64,000 bases of DNA from Paraburkholderia nodosa DSM 21604 (GCF_000519185.1 NZ_JAFA01000001.1:124001-188000), one strand, 5' to 3'. Positions 17,113 to 28,169 are shown, numbered from the stretch's first letter. Made by a program: numbers and translations. Notes: a model not told the origin generated them from the letters alone.

Positions 17113-18876
17113 ATGGATGGCAATCCGTTTCTCAAGATTCAAAGCCTCGGCCGCGCGCTGATGCTTCCCATCGCAGTGCTGCCGGTCGCCGGCATCCTGC
17201 TTCGTTTCGGCCAGGCCGACATGCTCAACATCAAGATCATCGCCGACGCGGGCGGCGCGATCTTCGATAACCTGCCGTTGCTGTTTGCGATCGGCATTGC
17301 GGTGGGCTTCGCGAAAGACAACAACGGCGTCGCCGGCCTCGCGGGCGCGCTGGGCTATCTGGTCCAGACGGCCGTGATGAAGGACATCAACGACAAGCTC
17401 AACATGGGCGTGCTGTCGGGCGTGGTGGCCGGTGTCGTCGCGGGCATGCTGTACAACCGCTTCAAGGACATCAAGCTGCCCGAGTTCCTCGCGTTCTTCG
17501 GCGGCAAACGCTTCGTGCCGATCGTCACAGGGCTCACGTGTCTGGTGCTGGGTATCGCGTTCGGCTACGTCTGGGGACCGGTGCAGGGCGTGATCGACAC
17601 CGCCGGCCACTGGCTCACTACGGCGGGCGCGATCGGCACCTTCGTATACGGCTTGCTCAACCGGCTCTTGCTCGTCACGGGTCTGCACCACATCCTCAAC
17701 TCGCTCGTGTGGTTCGTGTTCGGCTCGTTCACGCCGGCAGCGGGCGGCGCGGCCGTCACGGGCGACCTGCACCGCTTCTTCGCGGGCGACCCCACGGCGG
17801 GCAGCTTCATGGCCGGCTTCTTCCCGGTGATGATGTTCGGCCTGCCGGCAGCGTGCCTCGCGATGCTGCACGAAGCCCCGAAGGACAAGCGCGCGATGGT
17901 GGGCGGCCTGCTGTTTTCGATGGCGCTCACCTCGTTCCTCACGGGCGTGACCGAGCCGATCGAGTTCACGTTCATGTTCCTCGCTCCCGTGCTCTACGCG
18001 ATCCACGCGGTGCTCACGGGGCTGTCGCTCGCGATCTGCTCGCTGCTCGGCATCAAGCTCGGCTTCACGTTCTCGGCGGGCGCGATCGACTACGTGCTGA
18101 ACTACGGGCTCTCCACGCATGGCTGGTATGCGATTCCGCTCGGCGTGGTCTATGCGGTCGTGTACTACGGGCTGTTCCGCTTCTTCATCCGCCGCTTCAA
18201 TCTGCCCACGCCGGGCCGTGAAGCCTCGGCGGGCGATACGGCAATCGCCTCGTCGATGTCGGGCGTGGCGGTGGCAGCTGGCGGCGCGGCCACGGCGGCG
18301 TCGCTCTCGCGTGCTGCGCGTTATATCGATGCGCTGGGCGGCGCGGCCAATCTCAAGGTGGTCGATGCCTGCACGACGCGTCTGCGTCTCACGGTGGCCG
18401 ATCCGGCGCATGTTTCCGAGCCGGCGTTGAAGGCGATCGGCGCGCGCGGTGTGCTCAAGCGCGGCGGCGAAAGCGTGCAGGTCATCATCGGGCCGGAAGC
18501 GGACATCATCGCCGATGAGATTCGCGGTGAGATCGCACGCGGTGGCGCGGCGGCTGTCAGGGCGGCTTCGGCGGCGCAGCCTGCGGGTCAGGCGGCCCAG
18601 GCTATCCAGGCGAACGCGAGCGCGGATGTCGCGCAGGGCCCGCTCGATCCGAATCCGTCGCGCTGGCTCGCGGTGTTCGGCGGCGTTGCCAATATCGTCT
18701 CGCTCGACGCGGTGGCGGCCACGCGCCTGCGCGTGATCGTGCGCGACGCGGCGGCCGTGGATCGCGAGCGCCTCGGCGCGCTCGACGTAGCGTGGATTTC
18801 GGCGGATACGCTGCACATCGTGGTCGGCGACGCCGCACCGCGCTATGCACGTGAACTGGCTCTCCAGCCGGCGTAA
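17113..18876 (+). CDS. nagE: PTS N-acetylglucosamine transporter subunit IICB
   Basis: 587 aa. The EIIC membrane domain (about residues 1-365) begins NPFLKIQSLGRALMLPIAVL and contains TGVTEPIEFTFMF. An EIIB domain (about 395-475) has its phosphorylated Cys420 in VDACTTRLRL. A second EIIB-like domain (about 515-585) keeps GGVANI and ATRLRV but has Val534/Ala535 where the active Cys should be. EIIA is supplied by the upstream fusion protein. It imports GlcNAc as GlcNAc-6-P, the NagA substrate. RBS ggaggcag; twin terminators follow. Confidence 0.95.
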   Translation: MDGNPFLKIQSLGRALMLPIAVLPVAGILLRFGQADMLNIKIIADAGGAIFDNLPLLFAIGIAVGFAKDNNGVAGLAGALGYLVQTAVMKDINDKLNMGVLSGVVAGVVAGMLYNRFKDIKLPEFLAFFGGKRFVPIVTGLTCLVLGIAFGYVWGPVQGVIDTAGHWLTTAGAIGTFVYGLLNRLLLVTGLHHILNSLVWFVFGSFTPAAGGAAVTGDLHRFFAGDPTAGSFMAGFFPVMMFGLPAACLAMLHEAPKDKRAMVGGLLFSMALTSFLTGVTEPIEFTFMFLAPVLYAIHAVLTGLSLAICSLLGIKLGFTFSAGAIDYVLNYGLSTHGWYAIPLGVVYAVVYYGLFRFFIRRFNLPTPGREASAGDTAIASSMSGVAVAAGGAATAASLSRAARYIDALGGAANLKVVDACTTRLRLTVADPAHVSEPALKAIGARGVLKRGGESVQVIIGPEADIIADEIRGEIARGGAAAVRAASAAQPAGQAAQAIQANASADVAQGPLDPNPSRWLAVFGGVANIVSLDAVAATRLRVIVRDAAAVDRERLGALDVAWISADTLHIVVGDAAPRYARELALQPA

Positions 18877-18940
18877 TCGATCCGCTGACAACCAGCATAC
18901 GTTGTACCGGGCGCCGCGGCGATTTAGCAGCGCCGGAAAC

Positions 18941-18973
18941 AAAAACGCCGCGGCAGGGTGCCGCGGCGTTTTT
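18941..18973. terminator. Bidirectional terminator after nagE
   Basis: Perfect 15-bp stem (aaaaacgccgcggca with tgccgcggcgttttt) and 3-nt loop ggg, with A and T tracts that serve both strands. It lies between convergent nagE and rpoH. Confidence 0.92.
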
Positions 18974-18997
18974 CACTGGCATACCGCGCGCAAAAGA

Positions 18998-19025
18998 AAA
19001 ACCCCGTTCGCGGGAACGGGGTTTT
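18998..19025. terminator. Second bidirectional terminator, rpoH side
   Basis: Perfect 12-bp stem (aaaaccccgttc with gaacggggtttt), loop gcgg. It is 24 bp from the first terminator and 27 bp beyond the rpoH stop. Confidence 0.9.
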
Positions 19026-19052
19026 CGGTTTGGCGTTGAGACCTGGCGACGC

Positions 19053-19988
<936 letters not shown>

Positions 19989-20043
19989 GTAGCGAACTCC
20001 TCAGGAATCTTGCAAAAGTCAGACACCGACTCCACGGTGGATG

Positions 20044-20070
20044 TTAGCACTCTGAATCCCCGAGTGCTAA
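20044..20070. promoter_or_regulatory. CIRCE element (HrcA operator) upstream of rpoH
   Basis: TTAGCACTC, nine bases, GAGTGCTAA: a perfect match to the CIRCE consensus. It lies 56 bp before the rpoH start codon and overlaps the -10 box of the promoter below. HrcA is the known repressor of CIRCE genes. Confidence 0.93.
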
Positions 20071-20095
20071 TACTTGGAGTCTGTAGGGGCTTCAA
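20067..20095 (-). promoter_or_regulatory. Candidate promoter of rpoH
   Basis: On the minus strand TTGAAG (20090-20095), a 17-bp spacer, and TATTAG (20067-20072). Each box matches consensus at 4 of 6 positions. The -10 box shares bases with the CIRCE element. Confidence 0.6.
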
Positions 20096-20563
20096 GGTTC
20101 CTTGGTTCCTATCGAAATGGTTGTATCGATAGATTACACTAAACGCCGGCAGTCAAGCAGGGCGGGGCCTGGTGCCCGGCGCAGGCCCGCGCAGGGGCAG
20201 GCCGAAGGAACACTCTAGAACGGGGCAGCAGTCCAGCGCGAGAGCGCGGGAAATAAAGGGTTGAATCAGCGGTGCTCGAAGGGCGGCGGAGCGCTTGGAC
20301 TTTGCCACGGAATCTGACAAATAGACATCGGACAAAGACGAAAGTGCTGCGCTGCGACATCCGGGCGCGGCCGTGGGGATGACGCTAGCGCCACGCGCGG
20401 TTTTCGCCGGGCGCGTGGCGTATGCACCATACATGGAGGCGTTGTCTTTGATCGCAAGTATCCATGCGCCAAAACCTGGTATAAATTTCAGCCAGACGTA
20501 TGTAGAAAATCTTCGGCGTCGATCTGCGCTCAGGCGCGGGTCGACGCGCAAGGGGCTCTAGCG
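20096..20563. other. Gene-free stretch between rpoH and the NTF2-like gene
   Basis: About 470 bp that is less GC-rich near rpoH (tatcgatagattacactaaa around 20120-20142). I see no convincing coding frame, RNA gene or terminator in it. Further rpoH promoters and the start signals of the plus-strand gene at 20564 are expected here. Confidence 0.5.
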
Positions 20564-20947
20564 ATGGCGGCAAAACTAATCGATGCGATTCGCGGACTTG
20601 AGCGCGAGCGTTTTCGCGCGATGGTCGACGGCGACGGCACGTCGCTGGACCAGTTGCTGTCCGATCACGCGACCTTCGTCCACACCAACGGCAAACGCGA
20701 GACCAAGCAGCAGTTCATCGACGCGATCACGGCGGGCCGCCGCCGCTACCGCCAGATCGAGATCCAGTCGCAGGACGTGCTGCACGCGGGCAACGAGGCC
20801 TGCGTGGTCTCCGGCCGCGTGCTTATCGAGATGGAAGCGAACAACGGTGCGCTGCTCTTTCCTATTGCCTATACGGCGATCCAGACGCAGGAAGGGGGCC
20901 ACTGGCGCCTGCTCGCATGGCAGGCGACGCGTTGCGCGATCGAGTGA
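20564..20947 (+). CDS. NTF2-like (SnoaL/DUF4440-type) protein
   Basis: 127 aa with the cone-shaped NTF2-like pattern: N-terminal helix (IRGLERERFRAMVDGD), LDQLLSDHATFVHTNGKRETKQQ, and beta strands ending in GHWRLLAWQATR. Members include small enzymes and ligand-binding proteins; the substrate cannot be inferred. No signal peptide. It stands alone between rpoH and leuA with a ribosome site agggg upstream. Confidence 0.75.
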   Translation: MAAKLIDAIRGLERERFRAMVDGDGTSLDQLLSDHATFVHTNGKRETKQQFIDAITAGRRRYRQIEIQSQDVLHAGNEACVVSGRVLIEMEANNGALLFPIAYTAIQTQEGGHWRLLAWQATRCAIE

Positions 20948-20996
20948 CGACCGGTAAGTCCACTCGCTGAAACGCCGCTTGGGCGCTTCAGGCGCA

Positions 20997-21023
20997 CGCC
21001 GGCGGCCCGTTTTGCCGCCGGCG
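20997..21023. other. Hairpin between convergent NTF2-like gene and leuA
   Basis: Perfect 10-bp stem (cgccggcggc with gccgccggcg), 7-nt loop containing tttt. There is no T run after either arm, so it is a weak terminator candidate. Confidence 0.5.
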
Positions 21024-21097
21024 CTCAACAATGCCGCCGATTTCCCTGCTGAAACTCAAACTGCTTCGCGCACCGCGCGCGACACGCGCGGAAGGTG

Positions 21098-23069
<1,972 letters not shown>

Positions 23070-23099
23070 CGCTACACCAGCTTTAGGCTAGGCGTAGCG
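23070..23099 (-). promoter_or_regulatory. RNA hairpin over the end of the leu leader peptide
   Basis: On the minus strand cgctacgcc pairs with ggtgtagcg (nine pairs, one G-U) around a 12-nt loop holding the leader's last codons and stop. A ribosome stalled at the CTA codons would open it. No T-tract terminator is visible downstream, so the final switch is not identified. Confidence 0.45.
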
Positions 23100-23154
23100 A
23101 TAGGGCCGATAGTCGGCCGAGGGCAATTCGGAGGGTGTTCGGGTAGGAACGCAT
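23083..23154 (-). CDS. Putative leucine leader peptide of leuA
   Basis: 23 codons, MRSYPNTLRIALGRLSALSL followed by RLA and TAA. Six of 23 residues are leucine. Four of the six use CTA (codons 15, 18, 20 and 22), a codon scarcely used in the surrounding genes, and they cluster just before the stop. This is the design of attenuation peptides that sense charged leucyl-tRNA. The ATG lies 6 bp after a candidate -10 box, so the message may be leaderless. leuA starts 338 bp further on. Confidence 0.7.
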   Translation of the reverse strand: MRSYPNTLRIALGRLSALSLRLA

Positions 23155-23160
23155 TCGTCC

Positions 23161-23190
23161 AATGTAAATCAGGGCGGATGCGCGTGTCAA
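23161..23190 (-). promoter_or_regulatory. Candidate promoter of the leuA leader
   Basis: On the minus strand a consensus TTGACA (23185-23190), 18-bp spacer, and TACATT (23161-23166; TTACAT at 17 bp is the alternative). Transcription would begin at or next to the leader-peptide ATG. Confidence 0.6.
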
Positions 23191-23329
23191 CAGAGAATTT
23201 GCAGATTGGCCGCGTGAAGATGCGTGAAGATGGCCGACGAAGCGCTCCGATGCGCCTGCGTCGGAACGCGCCGGTCGCCCGCCCCGCATGGCTTTCAGCG
23301 GCTTGAGCGGCGCGCTTCCGGTTCGATCG

Positions 23330-24292
23330 TCAGCGCTTCGCGATGCGCTTGATCGTCTCGATCTGGCGCGCGATCGCTTCCGGCACCGGCGCTTCGCCGC
23401 GCAACACGGCTTCGATCCAGGCGGCCGTCGTGGGCGCGTCGCGACCTTCGGGGAGATCGATTTCGGGCGCGCCGGGCGACGAGCGCTCCGGTTCGACCAG
23501 CGTTTCGCAGATGCCGTCGTGCAGCCAGTCGACCTGCACCTGGCGGCGGGTATCGGCGACGGCTTCGCCCTCGGTGCCGCGCGCAAGCAACGCGCCGCCC
23601 ACCGCCGCTTCCGGATGCGCCGCGAAGAGGGCGCTCAGGCTTTCGCGATACGGCGGGTGCGTGTAGTTCACGAGACGCAGGCCCGGCTCGGCGAACGGCT
23701 GCAGCAACTTCACGAGCGTATGCGTGGAGTTGCGCACGCCCATGCGCCGGCGCATCGAGAGCAGGCGCGCGAGTTTGGGCGCGAGCGTTTCGATCGACGA
23801 AAACGCGACGCGGCCCGACGCGAGTTGCGCCTCGATTTCGGCGTGATCGCTTGCTTCGGGCCGATTCAGCGCCGCGAAGATTTCCGCGCTCGTCACGCGG
23901 CCCGGATCGGTGACGACGCCGTGCACGAGCGCCGGCACGCCTTCGCGCGCGAGGAGCAAGGCGAGCAGCGGCACGAGATTCGGCTGCTTGCGCGCGCCGT
24001 TGTAGCTTGGGATCGACACGGGCCGATAGTCGCCTTGCGGCACCGCGAGCGGCGCGAACGAGGCGTGCGCAGCGCAGAGCATGGCGGCCAGCTCATCCGC
24101 GGTTTCGCCCTTGAGGCGGTAGGCGAGCAGCACCGCGCCCAGCTCCAGCTCGGGCACGCGGCCGTCGAGCATGGCGGCGTAAAGGGCGTGCGTGTCTTCG
24201 GACGAGAGCGAGCGTGCGCCGTGCGGTCCGCGGCCGATCTCCTTGATGAAGCGGGCGCACGGGAAGATGTCGGTGGAGTCGGCGGTGGTCAT
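23330..24292 (-). CDS. ybiB: YbiB-like protein of the TrpD2 family (anthranilate phosphoribosyltransferase fold)
   Basis: 320 aa with the TrpD-type N-terminal helical domain (FIKEIGRGPHGARSLSSEDT, ELELGAVLLAYRLKGE) and a central domain with SYNGARKQPNLVPLLALLLA and GVRNSTHTLVKLLQP. E. coli YbiB of this family binds nucleic acid rather than making tryptophan. An ATG at 24337 would add 15 residues; neither start has a clear ribosome site. It is transcribed divergently from the FAH-family gene. Confidence 0.82.
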   Translation of the reverse strand: MTTADSTDIFPCARFIKEIGRGPHGARSLSSEDTHALYAAMLDGRVPELELGAVLLAYRLKGETADELAAMLCAAHASFAPLAVPQGDYRPVSIPSYNGARKQPNLVPLLALLLAREGVPALVHGVVTDPGRVTSAEIFAALNRPEASDHAEIEAQLASGRVAFSSIETLAPKLARLLSMRRRMGVRNSTHTLVKLLQPFAEPGLRLVNYTHPPYRESLSALFAAHPEAAVGGALLARGTEGEAVADTRRQVQVDWLHDGICETLVEPERSSPGAPEIDLPEGRDAPTTAAWIEAVLRGEAPVPEAIARQIETIKRIAKR

Positions 24293-24405
24293 GGGCGAGC
24301 GCGGTTCGTTCGACGGCGTGCGGCGGGCCGCCGTCATATTGAAATGGGGGATGCGACAAGTATCGCACGAGCACGGCGCGGCTCGCCGGCCACGCCCGCG
24401 GCCCG

Positions 24406-24433
24406 CCTGGGCGGCCCCACCTGGGCGGCCCCA
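24406..24433. repeat. Two tandem copies of a 14-bp GC-rich unit
   Basis: cctgggcggcccca occurs twice in direct succession in the intergenic region between ybiB and the FAH-family gene. It is probably replication slippage and may vary in number among strains. Confidence 0.85.
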
Positions 24434-24571
24434 CCTCGCCGGCTACTTGCAGGCACCGCCGCGCACGCCCACCGCCGCGCGTTACACTCGCGATTGTTCT
24501 GGCGGCGCAAGCCGAGCGATCTACAGGCCCGCGTGCCTCGCGCACGCCCCATCACAAAGACGGAGAACTCC

Positions 24572-25270
24572 ATGACGTACGTATTCGAACCGGCGGCGCT
24601 CGCCTCGGTGCCGGTGGCCGGCAGCGACACGCGTTTCCCGGTGCGGCGCATCTATTGCGTTGGCCGCAACTACGAAGCGCATGCGCGCGAGATGGGCCAC
24701 GATCCGAACCGTGAACCGCCGTTCTTCTTCTCCAAGCCCGCCGACGCCGTGCTCTACGTTGCGCCCGGCTCGACCGCCGAATTCCCGTATCCCGCGCAAT
24801 CGCAGAACGTGCACTTCGAAATGGAACTCGTCGCGGCCATCGGCAAGGGCGGCAAGGACATTCCGGTCGCGAGCGCGCTCGACCACGTGTATGGCTACGC
24901 GCTCGGCCTCGATATGACGCGCCGCGACTTGCAGGGCGAGGCGAAGAAGCTCGGTCGTCCGTGGGATACGGCCAAGGGCTTCGACCATTCGGCGCCGATC
25001 GGCCCGATCCATCCGGTTTCGAAGATCGGCCAGCTCGCGAAGGGCGAAATCTGGCTCGCGGTCAACGGCGAGGACAAGCAGCGCTCCGACATCTCGCAGA
25101 TGATCTGGCCGGTTGCCGACACGATCGCGTTCCTTTCGACGCTGTTCGAGCTCAAGGCCGGCGACCTGATCTACACGGGCACGCCCGAAGGCGTGGGCGC
25201 CGTGGTCAAGGGCGATCTGATGACGGGCGGTGTGGCAGGGATCGGCGAATTCGCCGTGCGGGTCGTCTGA
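24572..25270 (+). CDS. Fumarylacetoacetate hydrolase family protein
   Basis: 232 aa with the FAH catalytic fold: RRIYCVGRNYEAHAREMGHD, PFFFSKPADAVL, HFEMELVAAIGKGGKD with metal-binding Glu residues, GYALGLDMTRRDLQ and YTGTPEGVGAVVKGD. This short form resembles fumarylpyruvate hydrolases of gentisate degradation. A maiA-type isomerase follows after 44 bp, which fits ring-cleavage product processing, but no gentisate dioxygenase is in the window. RBS cggaga; the frame stays open upstream only by antisense chance. Confidence 0.88.
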   Translation: MTYVFEPAALASVPVAGSDTRFPVRRIYCVGRNYEAHAREMGHDPNREPPFFFSKPADAVLYVAPGSTAEFPYPAQSQNVHFEMELVAAIGKGGKDIPVASALDHVYGYALGLDMTRRDLQGEAKKLGRPWDTAKGFDHSAPIGPIHPVSKIGQLAKGEIWLAVNGEDKQRSDISQMIWPVADTIAFLSTLFELKAGDLIYTGTPEGVGAVVKGDLMTGGVAGIGEFAVRVV

Positions 25271-25314
25271 GCGCCGCGCGCCGCATCACGATTCAAGAGG
25301 AGCAAGAGAGGAGC

Positions 25315-25962
25315 ATGAAGCTTTACAGCTATTTCCGCAGTTCGGCGTCGTATCGAGTGCGCATTGCGCTGAATCTGAAGAACCTGTCGTACGAGTACGT
25401 GCCGGTTCACCTCGTGCGCGACGGCGGCGAGCAGCTCAAGCCCGCCTACCGCCAGGTGAATCCCGACGCGATCGTGCCGGCGTTCGTCGACGACGAAGGG
25501 CACACGCTACAGCAGTCGCTCGCGATCATCGAGTATCTGGAAGAGACGCATCCCGAGCCGCCGCTGCTGCCGAAGTCGCCCGTCGACCGCGCTCACGTGC
25601 GCTCGCTCGCGCTGCAGGTGGCGTGCGAGATTCATCCGGTGGACAACCTGCGCGTGCTCAAGTACCTCAAGCACACCGTGGGCGCGGACGACGCGACGAA
25701 AGACGCGTGGTATCGCCACTGGATCGAGGCGGGTTTCGCGACGCTCGAACAGCGGCTCGCCAGCGATCCGCGCACCGGCAAGCTCGCGTTCGGCGACACG
25801 CCGACTGTCGCCGATCTTTGCATCGTGCCGCAGGTCTACAACGCGAACCGGTTCAAGATCGACACGACGCGTTACCCGACCATTCAGCGCATCAACGACT
25901 ACGCGCTCACGCTCGATGCGTTCGCGCGCGCCGCGCCGGGTGTGCAGCCGGATACGGAATGA
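25315..25962 (+). CDS. maiA: Maleylacetoacetate (maleylpyruvate) isomerase, zeta-class GST
   Basis: 215 aa. Glutathione S-transferase fold starting KLYSYFRSSASYRVRIALN with the zeta-class SSxxxR active-site motif, followed by PDAIVPAFVDDEGHTLQQS (glutathione site) and a helical C-terminal half with TPTVADLCIVPQ. It isomerises the cis double bond of maleylacetoacetate or maleylpyruvate so that the preceding hydrolase can cleave it. Strong ribosome site agaggag; same transcript as the hydrolase. Confidence 0.94.
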   Translation: MKLYSYFRSSASYRVRIALNLKNLSYEYVPVHLVRDGGEQLKPAYRQVNPDAIVPAFVDDEGHTLQQSLAIIEYLEETHPEPPLLPKSPVDRAHVRSLALQVACEIHPVDNLRVLKYLKHTVGADDATKDAWYRHWIEAGFATLEQRLASDPRTGKLAFGDTPTVADLCIVPQVYNANRFKIDTTRYPTIQRINDYALTLDAFARAAPGVQPDTE

Positions 25963-25997
25963 GCGTCTGACCGGCTCACGCTGGCCGTACCAATGAA

Positions 25998-26029
25998 GAA
26001 GGGCGTCGTTCGCGAGAACGACGCCCTTC
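25998..26029. terminator. Hairpin between convergent maiA and ftsY
   Basis: Perfect 13-bp stem (gaagggcgtcgtt with aacgacgcccttc) with 6-nt loop. T tracts are poor, so termination is likely but not certain. Confidence 0.7.
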
Positions 26030-26058
26030 GTGCATCTAAGTCCGGGTAAAGCGCGCTT

Positions 26059-27219
26059 TCAGCTGCCAAGCAGCGCGTCGGCGAATTCCTCGGCCACGAA
26101 CGGCTGCAGGTCTTCGACCTTTTCGCCCACGCCGATGAAATACACGGGAATCGGGCGCTGCCGTGCGATCGCGGCGAGAATGCCGCCCTTGGCGGTGCCG
26201 TCGAGCTTCGTGACGATGAGGCCGGTGAGGCCGAGCGCGTCGTCGAAGGCCTTGACCTGTGCGAGCGCGTTCTGGCCTGTGTTCGCGTCGATCACGAGCA
26301 CTACCTCGTGCGGCGCGCCGTCGAACGCCTTGCCGATCACGCGCTTGACCTTCTTCAGCTCGTCCATCAGATGCAATTGCGTGGGCAGGCGGCCCGCGGT
26401 GTCGGCCATTACCACGTCGATGCGGCGGGCGCGCGCGGCGCTCACGGCGTCGAAGATCACCGCCGCCGGGTCGCCGCTTTCCTGCTGCACGACCGTCACG
26501 TTGTTGCGCTGCCCCCAGATGGCGAGCTGTTCGCGCGCGGCGGCGCGGAACGTGTCGCCGGCGGCGAGCAGCACGCTCTGGTCGAAGCTTTGCAGATGCT
26601 TGGCGAGCTTGCCGATGCTGGTGGTCTTGCCCGCGCCGTTCACGCCCGCGATCATCATCACGAGCGGCTGCGCGCGGCCGAGCATGAGCGACTTTTCGAG
26701 CGGCTTGAGCAGGCCGATGAGCAGCTCGCGCAGGGCGTTCTTCACCTGCAGTGCGTCGGTCAGGCGCTCGGCGCGCACCTTCTGGCGCAGCGTTTCGAGC
26801 AGATATTCGGTCGCGTCGACGCCCGCATCCGACATCAGCAGCGCGGTTTCCAGCTCCTCGTAGAGGTCGTCGTCGATCTTCGCGTTGACGAAGATACTCT
26901 GGATGTTCGAGCCGGTTTTCGAAAGCCCCGACCTCAGGCGCGTGAGCCACGATTGCTTTGCGGCGGGCTCGAGCGCGGGCGGCGGGACGATTTCGACGGC
27001 TTCCGGCTCGTCATCGTTTTCGTCGGCGGCTTGCTGCGGCTGGACCGGAGCGGGCGCGACCGGTGGAGCGGACGGCGCGGGCGACGGTTCGCGGGGCGTG
27101 CTGGCGGGCGCGTCAACGGCCTCGTCCGGCGCATCGAGCGTGGCTTCGTCCTGCGCATTCTCGGCCGGCGCGTTCTCGGCGTCCTTCGAGCCGCGGAATC
27201 GTTTGAAGAAACTGAACAT
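26059..27219 (-). CDS. ftsY: Signal recognition particle receptor FtsY
   Basis: 386 aa. An acidic, low-complexity N-terminal A domain (about residues 10-90, rich in Glu, Ala and Pro) is followed by the NG GTPase domain: [15 protein letters not shown] (P-loop), DTFRAAAREQL, DTAGRLPTQ and TKLDGTAKGG. It docks SRP-ribosome complexes at the membrane for co-translational insertion. Length and order are normal for betaproteobacteria. It points towards maiA; rsmD is divergent. Confidence 0.97.
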   Translation of the reverse strand: MFSFFKRFRGSKDAENAPAENAQDEATLDAPDEAVDAPASTPREPSPAPSAPPVAPAPVQPQQAADENDDEPEAVEIVPPPALEPAAKQSWLTRLRSGLSKTGSNIQSIFVNAKIDDDLYEELETALLMSDAGVDATEYLLETLRQKVRAERLTDALQVKNALRELLIGLLKPLEKSLMLGRAQPLVMMIAGVNGAGKTTSIGKLAKHLQSFDQSVLLAAGDTFRAAAREQLAIWGQRNNVTVVQQESGDPAAVIFDAVSAARARRIDVVMADTAGRLPTQLHLMDELKKVKRVIGKAFDGAPHEVVLVIDANTGQNALAQVKAFDDALGLTGLIVTKLDGTAKGGILAAIARQRPIPVYFIGVGEKVEDLQPFVAEEFADALLGS

Positions 27220-27521
27220 GGTCTGGGGTGGGTCAGGCGCGCTGCGGATCGGACCGAGGGGCGGTCAGCGACGGCATGGGAAGAGGTAACGCGCGGAAAA
27301 CATGGCATTTTATCAGGCGCGTTAGCTGGAGTCGCTGCGGCGTCGCCGTGGGGGCCCGCCCAGGGCCGTTGCGGCGCGCACGCGGCACCTGCGCGCCCCT
27401 GTGGTAACGTGCGCGCATTGGAGGGTGCGATGCGAAAGCGTCGTGCCCGAACCTCGCAGTCGAGTTCCGCCGGCAAGTTGACTGCCGGCGGTCAAATGCA
27501 CGCAGCCGTACGACCCAACGC
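27220..27521. other. Intergenic region between divergent ftsY and rsmD
   Basis: 302 bp. Its main feature is a perfect 9-bp inverted repeat, ccgccggca/tgccggcgg (27467-27475 and 27483-27491), 30 bp before rsmD. No gene is recognised. Confidence 0.5.
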
Positions 27522-28169
27522 ATGACCCGTTCCTCACCTTCACGTGGCCAAGGCGGCCGCGCCCATCAATCCGATCCGCGCGCACGTGGCGGCGGTGGTG
27601 GCGGCGCGCACACGATCCGCATCATCGGCGGCGACTGGAAGCGCACGCCGCTACCGGTGCTCGACCTCGATGGTCTGCGCCCGACTCCCGACCGCGTGCG
27701 CGAAACGCTCTTCAACTGGCTCGGCCAGCGTCTCGACGGCCTGCGTTGCCTTGATCTTTTCGCGGGCAGCGGCGGCCTCGGCTTCGAGGCGGCCTCGCGC
27801 GGCGCCGCGCGCGTCGTGATGGTGGAGCGCAGCGCGCGCGCCGCCGCGCAACTGCGCGCGAACCAGGCGCACCTTGGCGCGCGCATGATCGAAATCGCGG
27901 AAGCCGACGCACTGCGCCTCGCGGCCAATCTCGCGCCAGGCTCGTTCGATGTGGTGTTCCTCGATCCCCCGTTCGGCGACACCGCGCTGCTCGATCGTGC
28001 GCTCGAGCTGGCCGCGCCGCTCGTCGCGCCGGACGGCTGGCTTTACGTGGAGTCGGGCGAGCGCATCGATCCGGCTGTGCGGCCCACGCTGGCGGGCTGG
28101 AGCGTGGTGCGCGAGGGCCGGGCGGGTGCGGTTCACTATCATTTGCTGCAGCGCGAAAATGAGGAATAA
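27522..28169 (+). CDS. rsmD: 16S rRNA (guanine(966)-N2)-methyltransferase RsmD
   Basis: 215 aa. The SAM-dependent fold shows RIIGGDWKRTPLPV, the PTPDRVRETLFNWL block, the glycine-rich LDLFAGSGGLGFEA motif, and the catalytic FLDPPFG. It methylates G966 of 16S rRNA in the assembled small subunit. The first 30 residues are a low-complexity Arg/Gly extension (RARGGGGGGAHT) with no family counterpart; no later in-frame start precedes the catalytic part. coaD follows. Confidence 0.94.
   Translation: MTRSSPSRGQGGRAHQSDPRARGGGGGGAHTIRIIGGDWKRTPLPVLDLDGLRPTPDRVRETLFNWLGQRLDGLRCLDLFAGSGGLGFEAASRGAARVVMVERSARAAAQLRANQAHLGARMIEIAEADALRLAANLAPGSFDVVFLDPPFGDTALLDRALELAAPLVAPDGWLYVESGERIDPAVRPTLAGWSVVREGRAGAVHYHLLQRENEE

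Noticed and set aside
20373..20561. A 62-codon frame before the NTF2-like gene
   Set aside because: No ribosome site, no recognisable similarity, and base use unlike its neighbours.
23288..24571. A reading frame that runs open for 1.3 kb in front of the FAH-family gene
   Set aside because: It is antisense to ybiB and shows Arg/Ala-rich composition typical of shadows in GC-rich DNA. The FAH fold starts at 24572 after a ribosome site.
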